Assembly (NCBI RefSeq): GCF_001571265.1
Contig: NZ_BCTL01000031.1
Span: 37,642-101,641 of the forward strand
DNA length: 64,000 nucleotides
Direction: 5' to 3'
DNA from: Cedecea neteri NBRC 105707 = ATCC 33855
GTDB taxonomy: Bacteria; Pseudomonadota; Gammaproteobacteria; Enterobacterales; Enterobacteriaceae
Numbering within the stretch: the first letter of the stretch is position 1; every line of letters starts with the position of its first letter. Shown in pieces: positions 1-9,510 of the stretch. The notes under the pieces are model-generated. The model saw only the letters and a program-made list of their open reading frames with translations. It was not told where the DNA came from and made no database searches. Position numbers and translations under genes: made by a program.

Positions 1-432
1 GCGCTCGTAGCCCTGCTGTTGACCTCCGACGATGTCGCCACAAAATATGATCTTTCGCTTAACGCGCGTCTTTTGCGTCCAATGGCTCTTGATATGGCGA
101 TTTCAGAAAAATCGCTGGATACATTTTTCTCGACACAAACTCAGGCCTGTGCCACCGCCAGTATTGTCGGCGACAAAGTGGAATGGGGTAATGCATTTTC
201 TGATTTGCTCGAAGCGGCACAAGATTATGGTGGTCACTGGAAACCTGAACAGCTCCACTGGTTGGAAAAATATGCCGGGCTCAGCGGCCCCTTTTCTCCA
301 TGGATAATGACCGCAGTAGTCAGCGATATCGTGAATATACAAAAAGTAGACTGTCTGATGCTTTCTACAGATGGTGAGCAGAAATTTATTAATACAGTGC
401 ACACAGGGAACCGAAACGATGACCACGGGTGA
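1..432 (+). CDS. 3' end of an unrecognised gene upstream of tssM (partial)
   Basis: The reading frame is open from the first base of the window and ends at a TGA at 430-432, so this is the C-terminal part of a longer protein whose start lies outside. About 143 residues are visible; they are soluble in character, without membrane segments or a motif I can name. The last 14 bases overlap the tssM start, which implies translational coupling and places the gene in the T6SS operon. By position it could be an accessory or effector-linked T6SS protein, but nothing in the residues proves this. Confidence 0.55.
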   Translation, partial: ALVALLLTSDDVATKYDLSLNARLLRPMALDMAISEKSLDTFFSTQTQACATASIVGDKVEWGNAFSDLLEAAQDYGGHWKPEQLHWLEKYAGLSGPFSPWIMTAVVSDIVNIQKVDCLMLSTDGEQKFINTVHTGNRNDDHG

Positions 433-3400
433 TTCAGCATGGCGCGGAGGCTGGGGAAGACTGGGTTTCTCCGCGCTTTTAGCAGGCGGGATTGCCTCGT
501 TAATCTGGCACTTTGGCGATCAAATGGGGCTGCATACCCCGTTACTTAAAGGGTTGGTTATTGCCGGTGCCCTGATTTCATTGATGCTGTTGCGCCATGG
601 CAAAACCATTACGCTTGCCATTAAACAGGGCTGGCATCGCTTTCAGGCAAAACGTAAAAATGTTCTGCCTGTCGATGAAGGGCGTGTTGAGCAGAGTGCC
701 CCTCGTAACGTTACCGTCGACACCATCCGTGACGCCATGCGTAACCTCTACGGTCGGCGCTGGGGCCGTAAAACGCGCATTCTGCTGATAACGGGTACTG
801 TTGCTGACGTGGAGCAGTTGACTCCGGGCCTTACGACTCAGCTCTGGCAGGAAGACCGTGGCACGCTGTTGCTGTGGGGCGGTGACCTCAATACGCCAGC
901 AGACAGCGCCTGGTTGACCGCGTTGCGCAAACTTCGCCGCCGTCCGGCGGATGGTCTGGTGTGGGTCACCTCGGCCTTTGACCAGCTCTCAGCACCAGGG
1001 CTGGAGCCGCCATTGCCGGTGCCCTCTGAAAGCACCATGGATTCCCTGTCCCATGCCATCAGCACGCGTATGGATAAGCTTGGCTGGCAGCTCCCGCTGT
1101 ATGTCTGGTCCCTGCACCCGCGCGCCGGTCAGCCGGAAGGGCGCATTACGCAGGCGGCAGGTTGTCTGTTGCCTGCCGGGTGTCGTACCGAAGGGCTGGC
1201 GGAACAACTCTCCGCCCTGACGCCGGATTTGACGTCACAGGGTCTGCAGCAGACCTGCGGCGAGGTGAAACATAACTTCCTGCTGACGCTGGCTGACCAG
1301 CTCATTCGCGAGCCACAGAGCGTGACTGCGCCGCTGTCGGTGATGCTCAATCCGTACCGCCCGCTGCCGCTAGCCGGTGTGGTGTTCAGTCAGCCCTCTG
1401 CCGGCGCTGAACGTGCCGTGACACACCACTGGGGTATGGATAAGCGCTGGGATGTTCTGCCGGAGTCTGTCCGGACGCTTCCTGCCGGACTGCGTCCGCG
1501 CAAACCGGGCATTCCATGGCGCAAAGTGTTTGCGTCTGTCGTCGCCCTGGCGATGGTGGGCCAGGCTGCATGGATGAGCATCGCGTATGTCACCAACCGA
1601 AGCCAGATTGACGGCGCGAATGCTCAGGCCTCACTTGCCGCCCGCCAAAATCAGCCACTGGAGCAGCGCCTGCACGCGCTGTCTGAACTCCAGAAAACGC
1701 TGGCCCGTCTGCAGTACCGCGCTGAGCACGGTGTTCCCTGGTACGAGAAGGCCGGGCTGAGCCAGAATAATGCCCTGCTGACGGCACTCTGGCCACGCTA
1801 TCAGGACAGCGCGCTGCCGCTGTTGCGGGATTCGGCCGCAGACCATCTTCAAAAGCAGATCATCGCCTTTAACGCGCTGCCGCCGGGCAGCCCGCTGCGT
1901 GAGCAGATGGCAAAAGCCACCTGGGACCAGCTCAAGCTCTACCTGATGCTGGCCCGTCCGGAACACATGGACGCCGCCTGGTTCAGTTCGTCGCTGCTGC
2001 GCGACTGGCCAAAACGTGATGGCGTGAAAGACGGTGTCTGGCAGGGCGTAGCCCCGTCACTGCTGTCGTTCTATGGCGCGCAGCTGGTTGCGCACCCTGA
2101 GTGGAAATTGCGGGCAGATGAGAACATGGTCAGCCAGGCGCGTTCCCTGCTGGTTCGCCTGATGGGCGTACGTAACAGCGAATCAACCCTGTACCAGAAT
2201 ATGCTCTCTCAGGTGGCGCACCTGTACGTCGATATGCGCCTCGAAGACATGACCGGCGATACCGATGCATCCCGTCTGTTCAGCACCACGGAAATCGTGC
2301 CGGGCATGTTCACCCGCCAGGCCTGGGAGCAGGCCGTGCAGCCCGCTATCGAGAAAGTGGTGAAAGCGCGTCGGGACGAGCTCGACTGGGTGCTGACTGA
2401 CAGCAAGCGTCAGGTGAATAAACAGGACGAGACCTCGCCGGAAGCGCTGAAAAAACGCCTGATGGAACGCTACTTCGCTGACTTTGGCGGCGCATGGCTT
2501 GAGTTTCTCAACAGCCTGCGCTGGAACCGGGCCACCACACTGTCGGATTCCATCGACCAGCTGACCCTGATGGCCGACGTGCGTCAGTCACCTCTGGTGG
2601 CACTGATGAACACCCTGAACGTGCAGGGGCGCACCGGGCAGACCGGTGAGGCGATTTCAGATTCGCTGGTGAAATCGGCCAAAAACCTGCTCGGGGGTGA
2701 TAACCGGGATGCCATTGACCAGAGTGCCGGCGTTCACGGCCCGCTGGATGCGACCTTTGGCCCGGTACTGGCACTGATGGACAAGAACCGCACAGGAGCA
2801 CAGGAGCAAAGTCTGCAGTCGTTTCTGACCCGCGTGACACAGGTCCGTCTGCGTCTGCAGCAGGTGACCAATGCTGCAGACCCGCAGGCTATGACCCGGA
2901 CCCTGGCTCAGACGGTGTTCGAGGGCAAGGCGATTGACCTCACCGACACCCGGGACTACGGCAGCCTGATTGCCGCCGGGCTGGGGCAGGAGTGGAGCGG
3001 CTTTGGGCGCACGGTGTTTGTGAACCCGATGGAGCAGGCCTGGCAGCAGGTGCTGGCCCCGGCGGCCGACAGCCTCAATGCTCAGTGGCAGCAGGCGGTG
3101 GTGGCTGAGTGGAACAGTGCCTTTGGTGGCCGTTATCCGTTCAACAACGCCAGCAGTGATGTTTCTCTTCCGCTGCTGGCCAAATACCTTAACGCGGATT
3201 CCGGGCGTATTGCGCAGTTCCTGCAGACCCGCCTGAAAGGGGTGCTGCACAAAGAGGGCAACCACTGGGTGCCGGACAGCATCAACTCGCAGGGGCTGGC
3301 CTTTAATCCGGCGTTCCTGAACGCCATCAACACCCTGAGTCATATCTCGGATGTGGCCTTCACCGAAGGCAACGCCGGCATGAACTTCGAACTGCGTCCG

Positions 3401-3838
3401 GGCACTGCCGAGGGTGTGATGCAGACCGACATGATTATCGACAGCCAGAAGTTGACGTATGTGAACCAGCTGCCGGCGTGGAAGCGCTTCACCTGGCCTG
3501 CAGATACTGAGGCTCCGGGTGCGAACCTGAGCTGGATTAGCACGCAGGCGGGCACCCGCCAGTACGCCGATATTCCGGGTAGCTGGGGTCTGATTCGTCT
3601 GCTCGATAAGGCCGCGGTCAGTGCTTACCCGGGTACGAGCAGCAGTTACAGCCTGAGCTGGAAAGCACAGGACGGTCATACGCTCAATTACACCCTGCGT
3701 ACCGAAGCCGGCGAAGGCCCGCTGGCGCTGCTGAAGCTGCGTAACTTCCGTCTGCCGGAGACCATCTTTAGTACTACTGGCGTGGCAGTGTCAGACCAGG
3801 TCGCCAGTGCAGGCAGTGATGCAGAGGAGGTCTACTGA
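419..3838 (+). CDS. tssM: Type VI secretion membrane complex protein TssM (IcmF/VasK family)
   Basis: TssM spans the inner membrane and joins TssL and the lipoprotein TssJ to form the T6SS trans-envelope complex. The product is 1139 residues, normal for the family. Two hydrophobic segments lie near residues 10-28 and 40-57 and a third near 370-390. The long periplasmic part follows, ending in the beta-rich C-terminal domain that binds TssJ. The cytoplasmic domain between the second and third segments has the fold-like pattern of the IcmF NTPase but no P-loop: where GxxxxGK[ST] should be, near residues 118-135, the sequence reads ILLITGTVADVEQ. The start at 419 was chosen over an in-frame codon at 371 because it overlaps the previous gene in the usual coupled way. 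The stop overlaps the tssA start by one base. Confidence 0.93.
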   Translation: MTTGDSAWRGGWGRLGFSALLAGGIASLIWHFGDQMGLHTPLLKGLVIAGALISLMLLRHGKTITLAIKQGWHRFQAKRKNVLPVDEGRVEQSAPRNVTVDTIRDAMRNLYGRRWGRKTRILLITGTVADVEQLTPGLTTQLWQEDRGTLLLWGGDLNTPADSAWLTALRKLRRRPADGLVWVTSAFDQLSAPGLEPPLPVPSESTMDSLSHAISTRMDKLGWQLPLYVWSLHPRAGQPEGRITQAAGCLLPAGCRTEGLAEQLSALTPDLTSQGLQQTCGEVKHNFLLTLADQLIREPQSVTAPLSVMLNPYRPLPLAGVVFSQPSAGAERAVTHHWGMDKRWDVLPESVRTLPAGLRPRKPGIPWRKVFASVVALAMVGQAAWMSIAYVTNRSQIDGANAQASLAARQNQPLEQRLHALSELQKTLARLQYRAEHGVPWYEKAGLSQNNALLTALWPRYQDSALPLLRDSAADHLQKQIIAFNALPPGSPLREQMAKATWDQLKLYLMLARPEHMDAAWFSSSLLRDWPKRDGVKDGVWQGVAPSLLSFYGAQLVAHPEWKLRADENMVSQARSLLVRLMGVRNSESTLYQNMLSQVAHLYVDMRLEDMTGDTDASRLFSTTEIVPGMFTRQAWEQAVQPAIEKVVKARRDELDWVLTDSKRQVNKQDETSPEALKKRLMERYFADFGGAWLEFLNSLRWNRATTLSDSIDQLTLMADVRQSPLVALMNTLNVQGRTGQTGEAISDSLVKSAKNLLGGDNRDAIDQSAGVHGPLDATFGPVLALMDKNRTGAQEQSLQSFLTRVTQVRLRLQQVTNAADPQAMTRTLAQTVFEGKAIDLTDTRDYGSLIAAGLGQEWSGFGRTVFVNPMEQAWQQVLAPAADSLNAQWQQAVVAEWNSAFGGRYPFNNASSDVSLPLLAKYLNADSGRIAQFLQTRLKGVLHKEGNHWVPDSINSQGLAFNPAFLNAINTLSHISDVAFTEGNAGMNFELRPGTAEGVMQTDMIIDSQKLTYVNQLPAWKRFTWPADTEAPGANLSWISTQAGTRQYADIPGSWGLIRLLDKAAVSAYPGTSSSYSLSWKAQDGHTLNYTLRTEAGEGPLALLKLRNFRLPETIFSTTGVAVSDQVASAGSDAEEVY

Positions 3839-5433
3839 TGAGCACACTCAATACCTTACTCAGTGCCTGCCAGAGCAAGCAGGCTTCCCTGCTTGCTGCC
3901 ACCCGGGAGCGTGTGGCGCAGTGGGACAGCTGGCTGCAGCCGCTGTCCGCTTCATCGCCCGCTGGCGAAGACCCGGGCTATGACGATGACTTCCAGCAGA
4001 TACGCGAGGAAATTAATAAGCTCTCTGGCGTAAACACAGAGCTTATTTACCAGCATGCAGAAAAGATTTTAACCACCGTCGCCAAAGATATCCGGGTGGC
4101 CACCTGGTACTGCTGGGCGAAGCTGCACCACGAAGGTGAGCAGGGGCTGGCCGAAGGACTCGAACTGCTGGCTGGTCTGCTGGAGCGCTTTGGACCACAG
4201 CTGTATCCGCAGCGTGACCGCAGCCGTAAGGCGGCACTGGAATGGCTGGCAGGTTCACGCATGACCGACTCGCTCTCCCTGTACCCGGAAGTGGTCAGAG
4301 AAGAGGCGATGCGAACCACCGGAGCGCTGCTGCTGATAGCCGGGCTTACCGAAAATGAGCCGGATGAAACCCGTCCGGAACTCAATGCGCTGTACGGCGC
4401 GCTGGAGAATCGTCTGCAGAAAGCCGGGGGCGTGGATGCGGTGGTACCGCAGAACGCCTGTACCAGCGAACCTCCTTCGTCTGCCAGTCACAGCGATGCT
4501 CCTGTCATCGGGCGGATCACGTCCGGTCAGGATTTGCTGGCCCAGGCCCGCACGCTCACCGAATATTTGCGCGAACAGCCGGACGGCTGGCTGGCTGCGC
4601 ACCATCTGATGAAGAGCCTGCGTCATGACACCCTGCGGGCTATCCCGGCCCCGGATGCGCAGGGGCGTACACGCATCGAGCCGCCAAGGGCGGATCAACG
4701 CGCGTTGCTCAAACGTCTCTACCTGCAGCAGAACTGGGCTGAAATGCTGGAAACGGCCGACAGCACATTTTCGCGCGGTGCCAATCACCTGTGGCTGGAT
4801 TTGCAGTGGTATATCCACCAGGCGTTGACGAAATCCGGCAAGGAGACGCTGGCCGACATTGTCACGGCTGATCTGAAAGGGTTGTTGTCGCGCCTGTCCG
4901 GGCTGGAGACGCTGGCGTTCAGTGACGGCACGCCGTTTGCGGATGAAGTGACGCTGAACTGGATCCAGCAGAGCGTGCTGGACACCGTTGGCGGTTGGGG
5001 TAATGACGCGCCATCCGCTCCGGTGACCGTCGACAACGATGGCATTCTGGCACTGGAGCCCGAAGCGGTAGCACTGGCCGACAGCGAAGGCCCGGATACT
5101 GCGCTGGGCTGGTTGCAGCGTCGCCCCGGCGTCAACACTGCACGCCAGCAGTGGCTGTTGCGCCTGCTGATGGGACGCATTGCGGAGCAGTACGGTAAAA
5201 ATGACCTGGCGGTGCACCTGTTTGCAGAACTGGGTGATCGTGGCCGTATAGTGACCCTCAGTGAGTGGGAGCCTGAACTGTTATTCGAGGTCCAGGCCCG
5301 TCATCTGAAACTCCTGCGCCTGAAAGCCGGTCGCAGTGAGGCTGATAAGGTTCGCCTGAATCCACTGATGGAAAAGTTGCTGGCTGGGCTGGTTGCTGTT
5401 GATCCGGCTCGCGCTGCGGTTTTGTGTGGTTAG
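3838..5433 (+). CDS. tssA: Type VI secretion protein TssA (ImpA N-terminal domain)
   Basis: TssA proteins coordinate baseplate, tail tube and sheath assembly. The N-terminal ImpA domain is clear at about residues 35-130, with the typical SPAGEDPGYDDDFQ segment and the following WYCWAKLHHEGEQGLAEG helix. A low-similarity linker near residues 205-230 is followed by a helical middle and C-terminal region that would carry the ring-forming domain. At 531 residues it is within the size range of VasJ-type TssA proteins. It is the second gene after tssM and is translationally coupled to it. A second, shorter ImpA-domain gene lies at 12035, so this cluster has two TssA paralogues with different C termini. 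Confidence 0.9.
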   Translation: MSTLNTLLSACQSKQASLLAATRERVAQWDSWLQPLSASSPAGEDPGYDDDFQQIREEINKLSGVNTELIYQHAEKILTTVAKDIRVATWYCWAKLHHEGEQGLAEGLELLAGLLERFGPQLYPQRDRSRKAALEWLAGSRMTDSLSLYPEVVREEAMRTTGALLLIAGLTENEPDETRPELNALYGALENRLQKAGGVDAVVPQNACTSEPPSSASHSDAPVIGRITSGQDLLAQARTLTEYLREQPDGWLAAHHLMKSLRHDTLRAIPAPDAQGRTRIEPPRADQRALLKRLYLQQNWAEMLETADSTFSRGANHLWLDLQWYIHQALTKSGKETLADIVTADLKGLLSRLSGLETLAFSDGTPFADEVTLNWIQQSVLDTVGGWGNDAPSAPVTVDNDGILALEPEAVALADSEGPDTALGWLQRRPGVNTARQQWLLRLLMGRIAEQYGKNDLAVHLFAELGDRGRIVTLSEWEPELLFEVQARHLKLLRLKAGRSEADKVRLNPLMEKLLAGLVAVDPARAAVLCG

Positions 5434-5442
5434 GAGAAGGCT

Positions 5443-6171
5443 ATGGATTTACTGGCAAATATTAGTGTCCTGAAATTAGTCGCAACTGCGATTATTGGAT
5501 ATGTTGTAAAAATGGTACTGGACTGGGCAATTAAAATTTTTGTAAGTCCACGTCCCACAAGGAAGTATCGCTTTGATAAAATCTCTTGCGAAACTAAAGT
5601 CGATATTCTGGATAAGATAAAAGCATTGGTAATGGCCGAAAGTGATAGTCCGGATGCATCAAAATCTGCCATTCGTATTCAGATTAAGTTCTTGTATGAG
5701 CAAATGGGGATATACCTTCCGGTCTGGCATTGCCATCAGCTGATTGCCTGTATGGCACAGGAAAACATTGGTTCCCAGGATGTTTGGCTAAATGGTTTTC
5801 TGAAAAATCCGGTGATCGGACGGTGTCCAGTAGAAGGTTTTTATATAAATAAAAAAGCAGTTAAGTGGTCTTACGTTGCGATAGCATTATTTAGCATGAT
5901 TTCTATCTCAGTACTTGTTTATGCCGGACTAAGTACACTACAAGCGCTTTTACATACAAAGCAGGAATTCCAGTTCTTCATGTTTTTATTAATTTATTCT
6001 GTTGCAATCACTTTCTTTATTGGTTTGTCAGTCAATGAGGTTGAAAATATCTGGCTGGGCGTAAAATTTGGCAAAATATTTGAGCGCTGGGTGCGGGATA
6101 CAATCACATCTTCGGAGCCTGGTGTTTCAACAGTAATAACACCGCCACTAAAGCTTCATCATGAGGAATAA
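5443..6171 (+). CDS. AT-rich membrane protein of unknown function inside the T6SS operon
   Basis: A 242-residue protein I do not recognise, starting 9 bases after tssA with a good ribosome site (ggagaagg) and ending directly before the tssF ATG. A hydrophobic segment sits near residues 5-25 and two more near 143-163 and 178-197; the cytoplasmic-looking region between them contains a Cys/His patch (VWHCHQLIACMAQ). Base composition is clearly more AT-rich than the tss genes on both sides, and the codon use differs, which suggests later acquisition. Its position and small membrane character fit an immunity protein or effector accessory, but that is only inference. Confidence 0.7.
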   Translation: MDLLANISVLKLVATAIIGYVVKMVLDWAIKIFVSPRPTRKYRFDKISCETKVDILDKIKALVMAESDSPDASKSAIRIQIKFLYEQMGIYLPVWHCHQLIACMAQENIGSQDVWLNGFLKNPVIGRCPVEGFYINKKAVKWSYVAIALFSMISISVLVYAGLSTLQALLHTKQEFQFFMFLLIYSVAITFFIGLSVNEVENIWLGVKFGKIFERWVRDTITSSEPGVSTVITPPLKLHHEE

Positions 6172-7935
6172 ATGGAAGATTTAACCCTGCGTTATTACGA
6201 TTCGGAAATGCGCTACCTCCGTGAAGCCGCGAAAGAATTTGCCCAAACCCACCCGGATCGGGCCGCGATGCTGGATCTGGATAAGGCCGGCACACCCGAT
6301 CCCTATGTCGAGCGCCTTTTCGAAGGCTTTGCTTTTTCGATGGGACGGCTGCGGGAGAAAATTGATGACGATCTGCCGGAACTGACCGAAGGGCTGGTCA
6401 GCATGCTCTGGCCACACTACCTGCGTACCATTCCGTCGCTCTCGGTAGTGGCGTTCACGCCTGCACTTCAGGCGGTGAAGATGGCAGAAGTGATGCCCGC
6501 AGGACTGGAAGTGTACTCCCGCCCGGTGGGACCACAGAATACGGTCTGCCGCTACCGCACTACCCGCGAGGTGATGCTCAACCCGCTGAACATCTCAGGG
6601 GTGACCATGACCACCGAGCCTGACGGTCGCTCGCTGCTGCGGATGCGTTTTGCCTGCAGCACGCAGGCGGACTGGTCCCATGCTGACCTCAGTCACCTGA
6701 ATCTCTATCTCGGCGCGGATGCACCCGTCAGCAGCCAGCTGCACCTGATGCTGACCAGGCGTCACGCAGCTCTGTACATGCGCCTGCCCGGGCAGACCGA
6801 CCGCATTCGCCTTGACGGGTACTTCTCGCCGGGAGGATTTGCAGAGGAAGACGGATTGTGGCCAAAAGGGGATACCGCCTTCAGTGGCTACCAGCTGCTG
6901 CTGGAGTATTTCACCTTTCGCGACAAGTTTATGTTCGTCCATCTCAACGGCCTGGACGGCATTACGCCGCCTGCCGGGGCAGAGTATTTCGACATCGAAG
7001 TCGTGTTCAGCACGCCGTGGCCATCTGACCTGCCGGTCACCGATGACGCGGTTCGTCTGCACTGTGTGCCGGTGATTAACCTGTTCACCCTGGAAGCTGA
7101 TCCACTCACCATCACCGGGCTTGAAAGTGAGTATCTGCTGCGCCCCAAACGACTGCAGGACGGACACACCGAAATTTATGCCGTGGATTCGGTCACCGGC
7201 TCAAACCGCACCCGTGATGCCGAATACGTCCCGTTCAGCAGCTTCCGCCACAAGGGCGGGATGATGCGCCGTCACGCCCCGCCACGGTATTACCACACCC
7301 GCGTTAAGCGCGGGGTCACCGGACTGTATGACACCTGGCTTATCCTCGGTGGTCACCAGTGGGAGGATGACCGGTTGTTTGAGCGCGAAGCGGTGTCGCT
7401 GCAAATCACCGGCACCAACGGTCAGTTACCACGCCGGGCGCTGCAGAGCACGCTGCTTGACCGCTGTGAGCAGGTGGTACAGACGCCGCTGACGGTGAAA
7501 AACCTCTGCAAACCCACGCTGCCGGTTTACCCGCCTGCGGAAGACCGTTTCCACTGGCGGGTACTGAGCCACCTCGGTTCCGGGTTCCTGAACATGATGA
7601 GCACCGCCGAAGTGCTGCGCGGGACGCTGGCGCTCTATAACTGGCAGGAAGATGAACTGAACACCCGCCGTCTGGAGGCGATTCAGCATGTGGAGCACCA
7701 CCGCCTGCAGCGCTTTGAGCAGGGCTATCTGCTGCGGGGCCTGGATATTGAAGTGACCCTCGACAGCAACGGCTTCACCGGCGAGGGGGATATTCACCTG
7801 TTCGGTGAAATGCTCAACCGGTTCTTTGCGCTGTATGCCGACATGAACCAGTTTAACCAGCTCACCCTCATCGTACAGCCAGAAGGAAAATGCATCCGGT
7901 GGAAAGAGAATCACAGTCCACACCTGCCCGGCTGA
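6172..7935 (+). CDS. tssF: Type VI secretion baseplate subunit TssF (ImpG/VasA)
   Basis: TssF forms, with TssG, TssE and TssK, the wedge of the T6SS baseplate. The 587-residue product has the family N terminus (LRYYDSEMRYLREAAKEFA, then HPDRAAML) and continues with the wedge and ring-binding regions without gaps. Its ATG follows the stop of the preceding gene without a spacer. The 3' end overlaps tssG by 46 bases if tssG starts at 7890. Composition returns to the GC-rich type of tssM and tssA. Confidence 0.94.
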   Translation: MEDLTLRYYDSEMRYLREAAKEFAQTHPDRAAMLDLDKAGTPDPYVERLFEGFAFSMGRLREKIDDDLPELTEGLVSMLWPHYLRTIPSLSVVAFTPALQAVKMAEVMPAGLEVYSRPVGPQNTVCRYRTTREVMLNPLNISGVTMTTEPDGRSLLRMRFACSTQADWSHADLSHLNLYLGADAPVSSQLHLMLTRRHAALYMRLPGQTDRIRLDGYFSPGGFAEEDGLWPKGDTAFSGYQLLLEYFTFRDKFMFVHLNGLDGITPPAGAEYFDIEVVFSTPWPSDLPVTDDAVRLHCVPVINLFTLEADPLTITGLESEYLLRPKRLQDGHTEIYAVDSVTGSNRTRDAEYVPFSSFRHKGGMMRRHAPPRYYHTRVKRGVTGLYDTWLILGGHQWEDDRLFEREAVSLQITGTNGQLPRRALQSTLLDRCEQVVQTPLTVKNLCKPTLPVYPPAEDRFHWRVLSHLGSGFLNMMSTAEVLRGTLALYNWQEDELNTRRLEAIQHVEHHRLQRFEQGYLLRGLDIEVTLDSNGFTGEGDIHLFGEMLNRFFALYADMNQFNQLTLIVQPEGKCIRWKENHSPHLPG

Positions 7936-8993
7936 TGGTGCGGCTACGGCAGTACCTGCCGTACATGAACTTTTATCGCTTCTGCCAGGTACTGGAGCAG
8001 AGCCAGCCGGGTAAACCGGTTATCGGCAGCAGCTGGCAGGTGCGTCATGAGCCGGTACGCTTCCGGCCGCATCCGGGCATGGGCTTCCCGGCGTCTGAAA
8101 TCAAAGGGATTGAGCCGCCTGAGCATTCGTATCTGCCGCCGACGGTGCGCATCACCTTTATGGGGCTCTACGGCGTGGAGTCTCCGCTGCCGACGCACTA
8201 TATCGACGACATCACCCAACGCCGGGAAGGGTATGAAGCGACCGCGGGTTTCCTCGACATCTTCAACCACCGGCTGATTGCTCAGTACTATCGCATCTGG
8301 CGTAAATACTCGTACCCGGCGACCTTTGAAGAGGGTGGGAAGGACAAAACCTCACAGTACCTGCTGGGCCTGGCGGGCCTCGGCATTGACGGCTGTGCAC
8401 AAAATATTGCCACCCCGACCTCACGCTTTCTGGCGCTGCTGCCGGTTATGTTGTTGCCCGGACGTACTGCAGAAGGTATGACCTCGCTGGTGCGCCTGCT
8501 GGCACCCAATACGCAGGCGAAAATCTGGCACCACGACAAACGCCGTGTGCCGCTGAAGAAGCCCCTGGCTATGAGCGTGCGCCAGCCTGTCACCCTGACA
8601 AACCGTCCGGTGATGGGCAGTTATGCCACTGACGTCAACAGCCAGGTGCTGATGCGCCTCACTACCTCTGACCCGGCTGAAGCACAGAGCTGGTTACCGG
8701 GCGGGGAGCTTCACACGGACCTGATGGCGCTGCTGCACGTGTATCTTGGGGCCCGGCTCGATGTCCGTCTGCAGCTGTGTGTCGACCGTGGCCTGCTGCC
8801 GGACGCGACGATGAGCAGTCAGCCCAGAGCTGGCGCGGTGCAACTGGGCCGTACTGCCGTGATGCGACCGCTGAATGCGGCCAGGACCGCATCACACCCC
8901 AAAACAATCACCATTAATCTGGGCCGCTATGAGCGGGTTCAGGAAAATCTTCACCGCAGGGAGACCGATGAACATGGCGAGTACCGCTGGTAA
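7890..8993 (+). CDS. tssG: Type VI secretion baseplate subunit TssG (ImpH/VasB)
   Basis: TssG pairs with TssF in the baseplate wedge. The product is up to 367 residues with the conserved early segment MNFYRFCQVLEQS and later PDLQ-like beta regions. Two starts are possible: ATG 7890 with an AAGG motif just upstream, or ATG 7935, which forms a TGATG junction with the tssF stop; both give a full family core. The 3' end overlaps tssJ by 26 bases. Confidence 0.92.
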   Translation: MHPVERESQSTPARLMVRLRQYLPYMNFYRFCQVLEQSQPGKPVIGSSWQVRHEPVRFRPHPGMGFPASEIKGIEPPEHSYLPPTVRITFMGLYGVESPLPTHYIDDITQRREGYEATAGFLDIFNHRLIAQYYRIWRKYSYPATFEEGGKDKTSQYLLGLAGLGIDGCAQNIATPTSRFLALLPVMLLPGRTAEGMTSLVRLLAPNTQAKIWHHDKRRVPLKKPLAMSVRQPVTLTNRPVMGSYATDVNSQVLMRLTTSDPAEAQSWLPGGELHTDLMALLHVYLGARLDVRLQLCVDRGLLPDATMSSQPRAGAVQLGRTAVMRPLNAARTASHPKTITINLGRYERVQENLHRRETDEHGEYRW

Positions 8994-9510
8994 ATTCCCC
9001 CTGGTGGCACTGGCCACAGGTATCACACTGATGCTCGCAGGCTGTGGGCTGACCCAGAGCGTCACGGACGGCACCGTCGCCGTGACCAAATCGATTTTTT
9101 ATAAGCAGATAAAGACCCTGCATCTGGATATTCGTGCCCGTGAGGCCGTTAACAGCAACGCCGGCGGCGTGCCGTTGTCCACGGTGGTGCGCATCTACCA
9201 GCTTAAGGACAGGAAAACCTTCGACACCACGGACTATCCGTCACTGTTTAAGACTGACAGTCAGGCCATTAAAGCAGACCTGGTTGCGGAGAAAGACATC
9301 CACCTGCAACCGGGCGGGGCGGTCACGGTCGATATGCCGATGGAGGAAAGTGCGCAGTACGTGGCGGTGGCCGGGATGTTTATGTCCCCGGACCAGAAGA
9401 ACAACACCTGGCGGGTGGTACTGAACCGTGATGACCTTGATCCGGATAAAGCCCGGGTGATTGAAGCAGGTAACAACCGCCTGACCCTGAAGGCGCTGAA
9501 AGATGATTGA
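8968..9510 (+). CDS. tssJ: Type VI secretion lipoprotein TssJ
   Basis: TssJ is the outer membrane lipoprotein of the T6SS membrane complex and contacts the periplasmic domain of TssM. The 180-residue product starts MNMASTAGK, has a signal peptide and a lipobox LMLAGC ending at about residue 27, then the beta-sandwich typical of TssJ. The 8968 start was chosen because it puts the signal peptide at the N terminus; the longer in-frame extension from 8875 lies inside tssG. It overlaps tssE by 8 bases. Confidence 0.92.
   Translation: MNMASTAGKFPLVALATGITLMLAGCGLTQSVTDGTVAVTKSIFYKQIKTLHLDIRAREAVNSNAGGVPLSTVVRIYQLKDRKTFDTTDYPSLFKTDSQAIKADLVAEKDIHLQPGGAVTVDMPMEESAQYVAVAGMFMSPDQKNNTWRVVLNRDDLDPDKARVIEAGNNRLTLKALKDD

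Noticed and set aside
2657..3679. Long minus-strand open frame inside tssM
   Set aside because: It lies fully opposite a well-supported gene in GC-rich DNA, has no ribosome site and low-complexity Arg/Pro/Gln content, as expected of a shadow frame.
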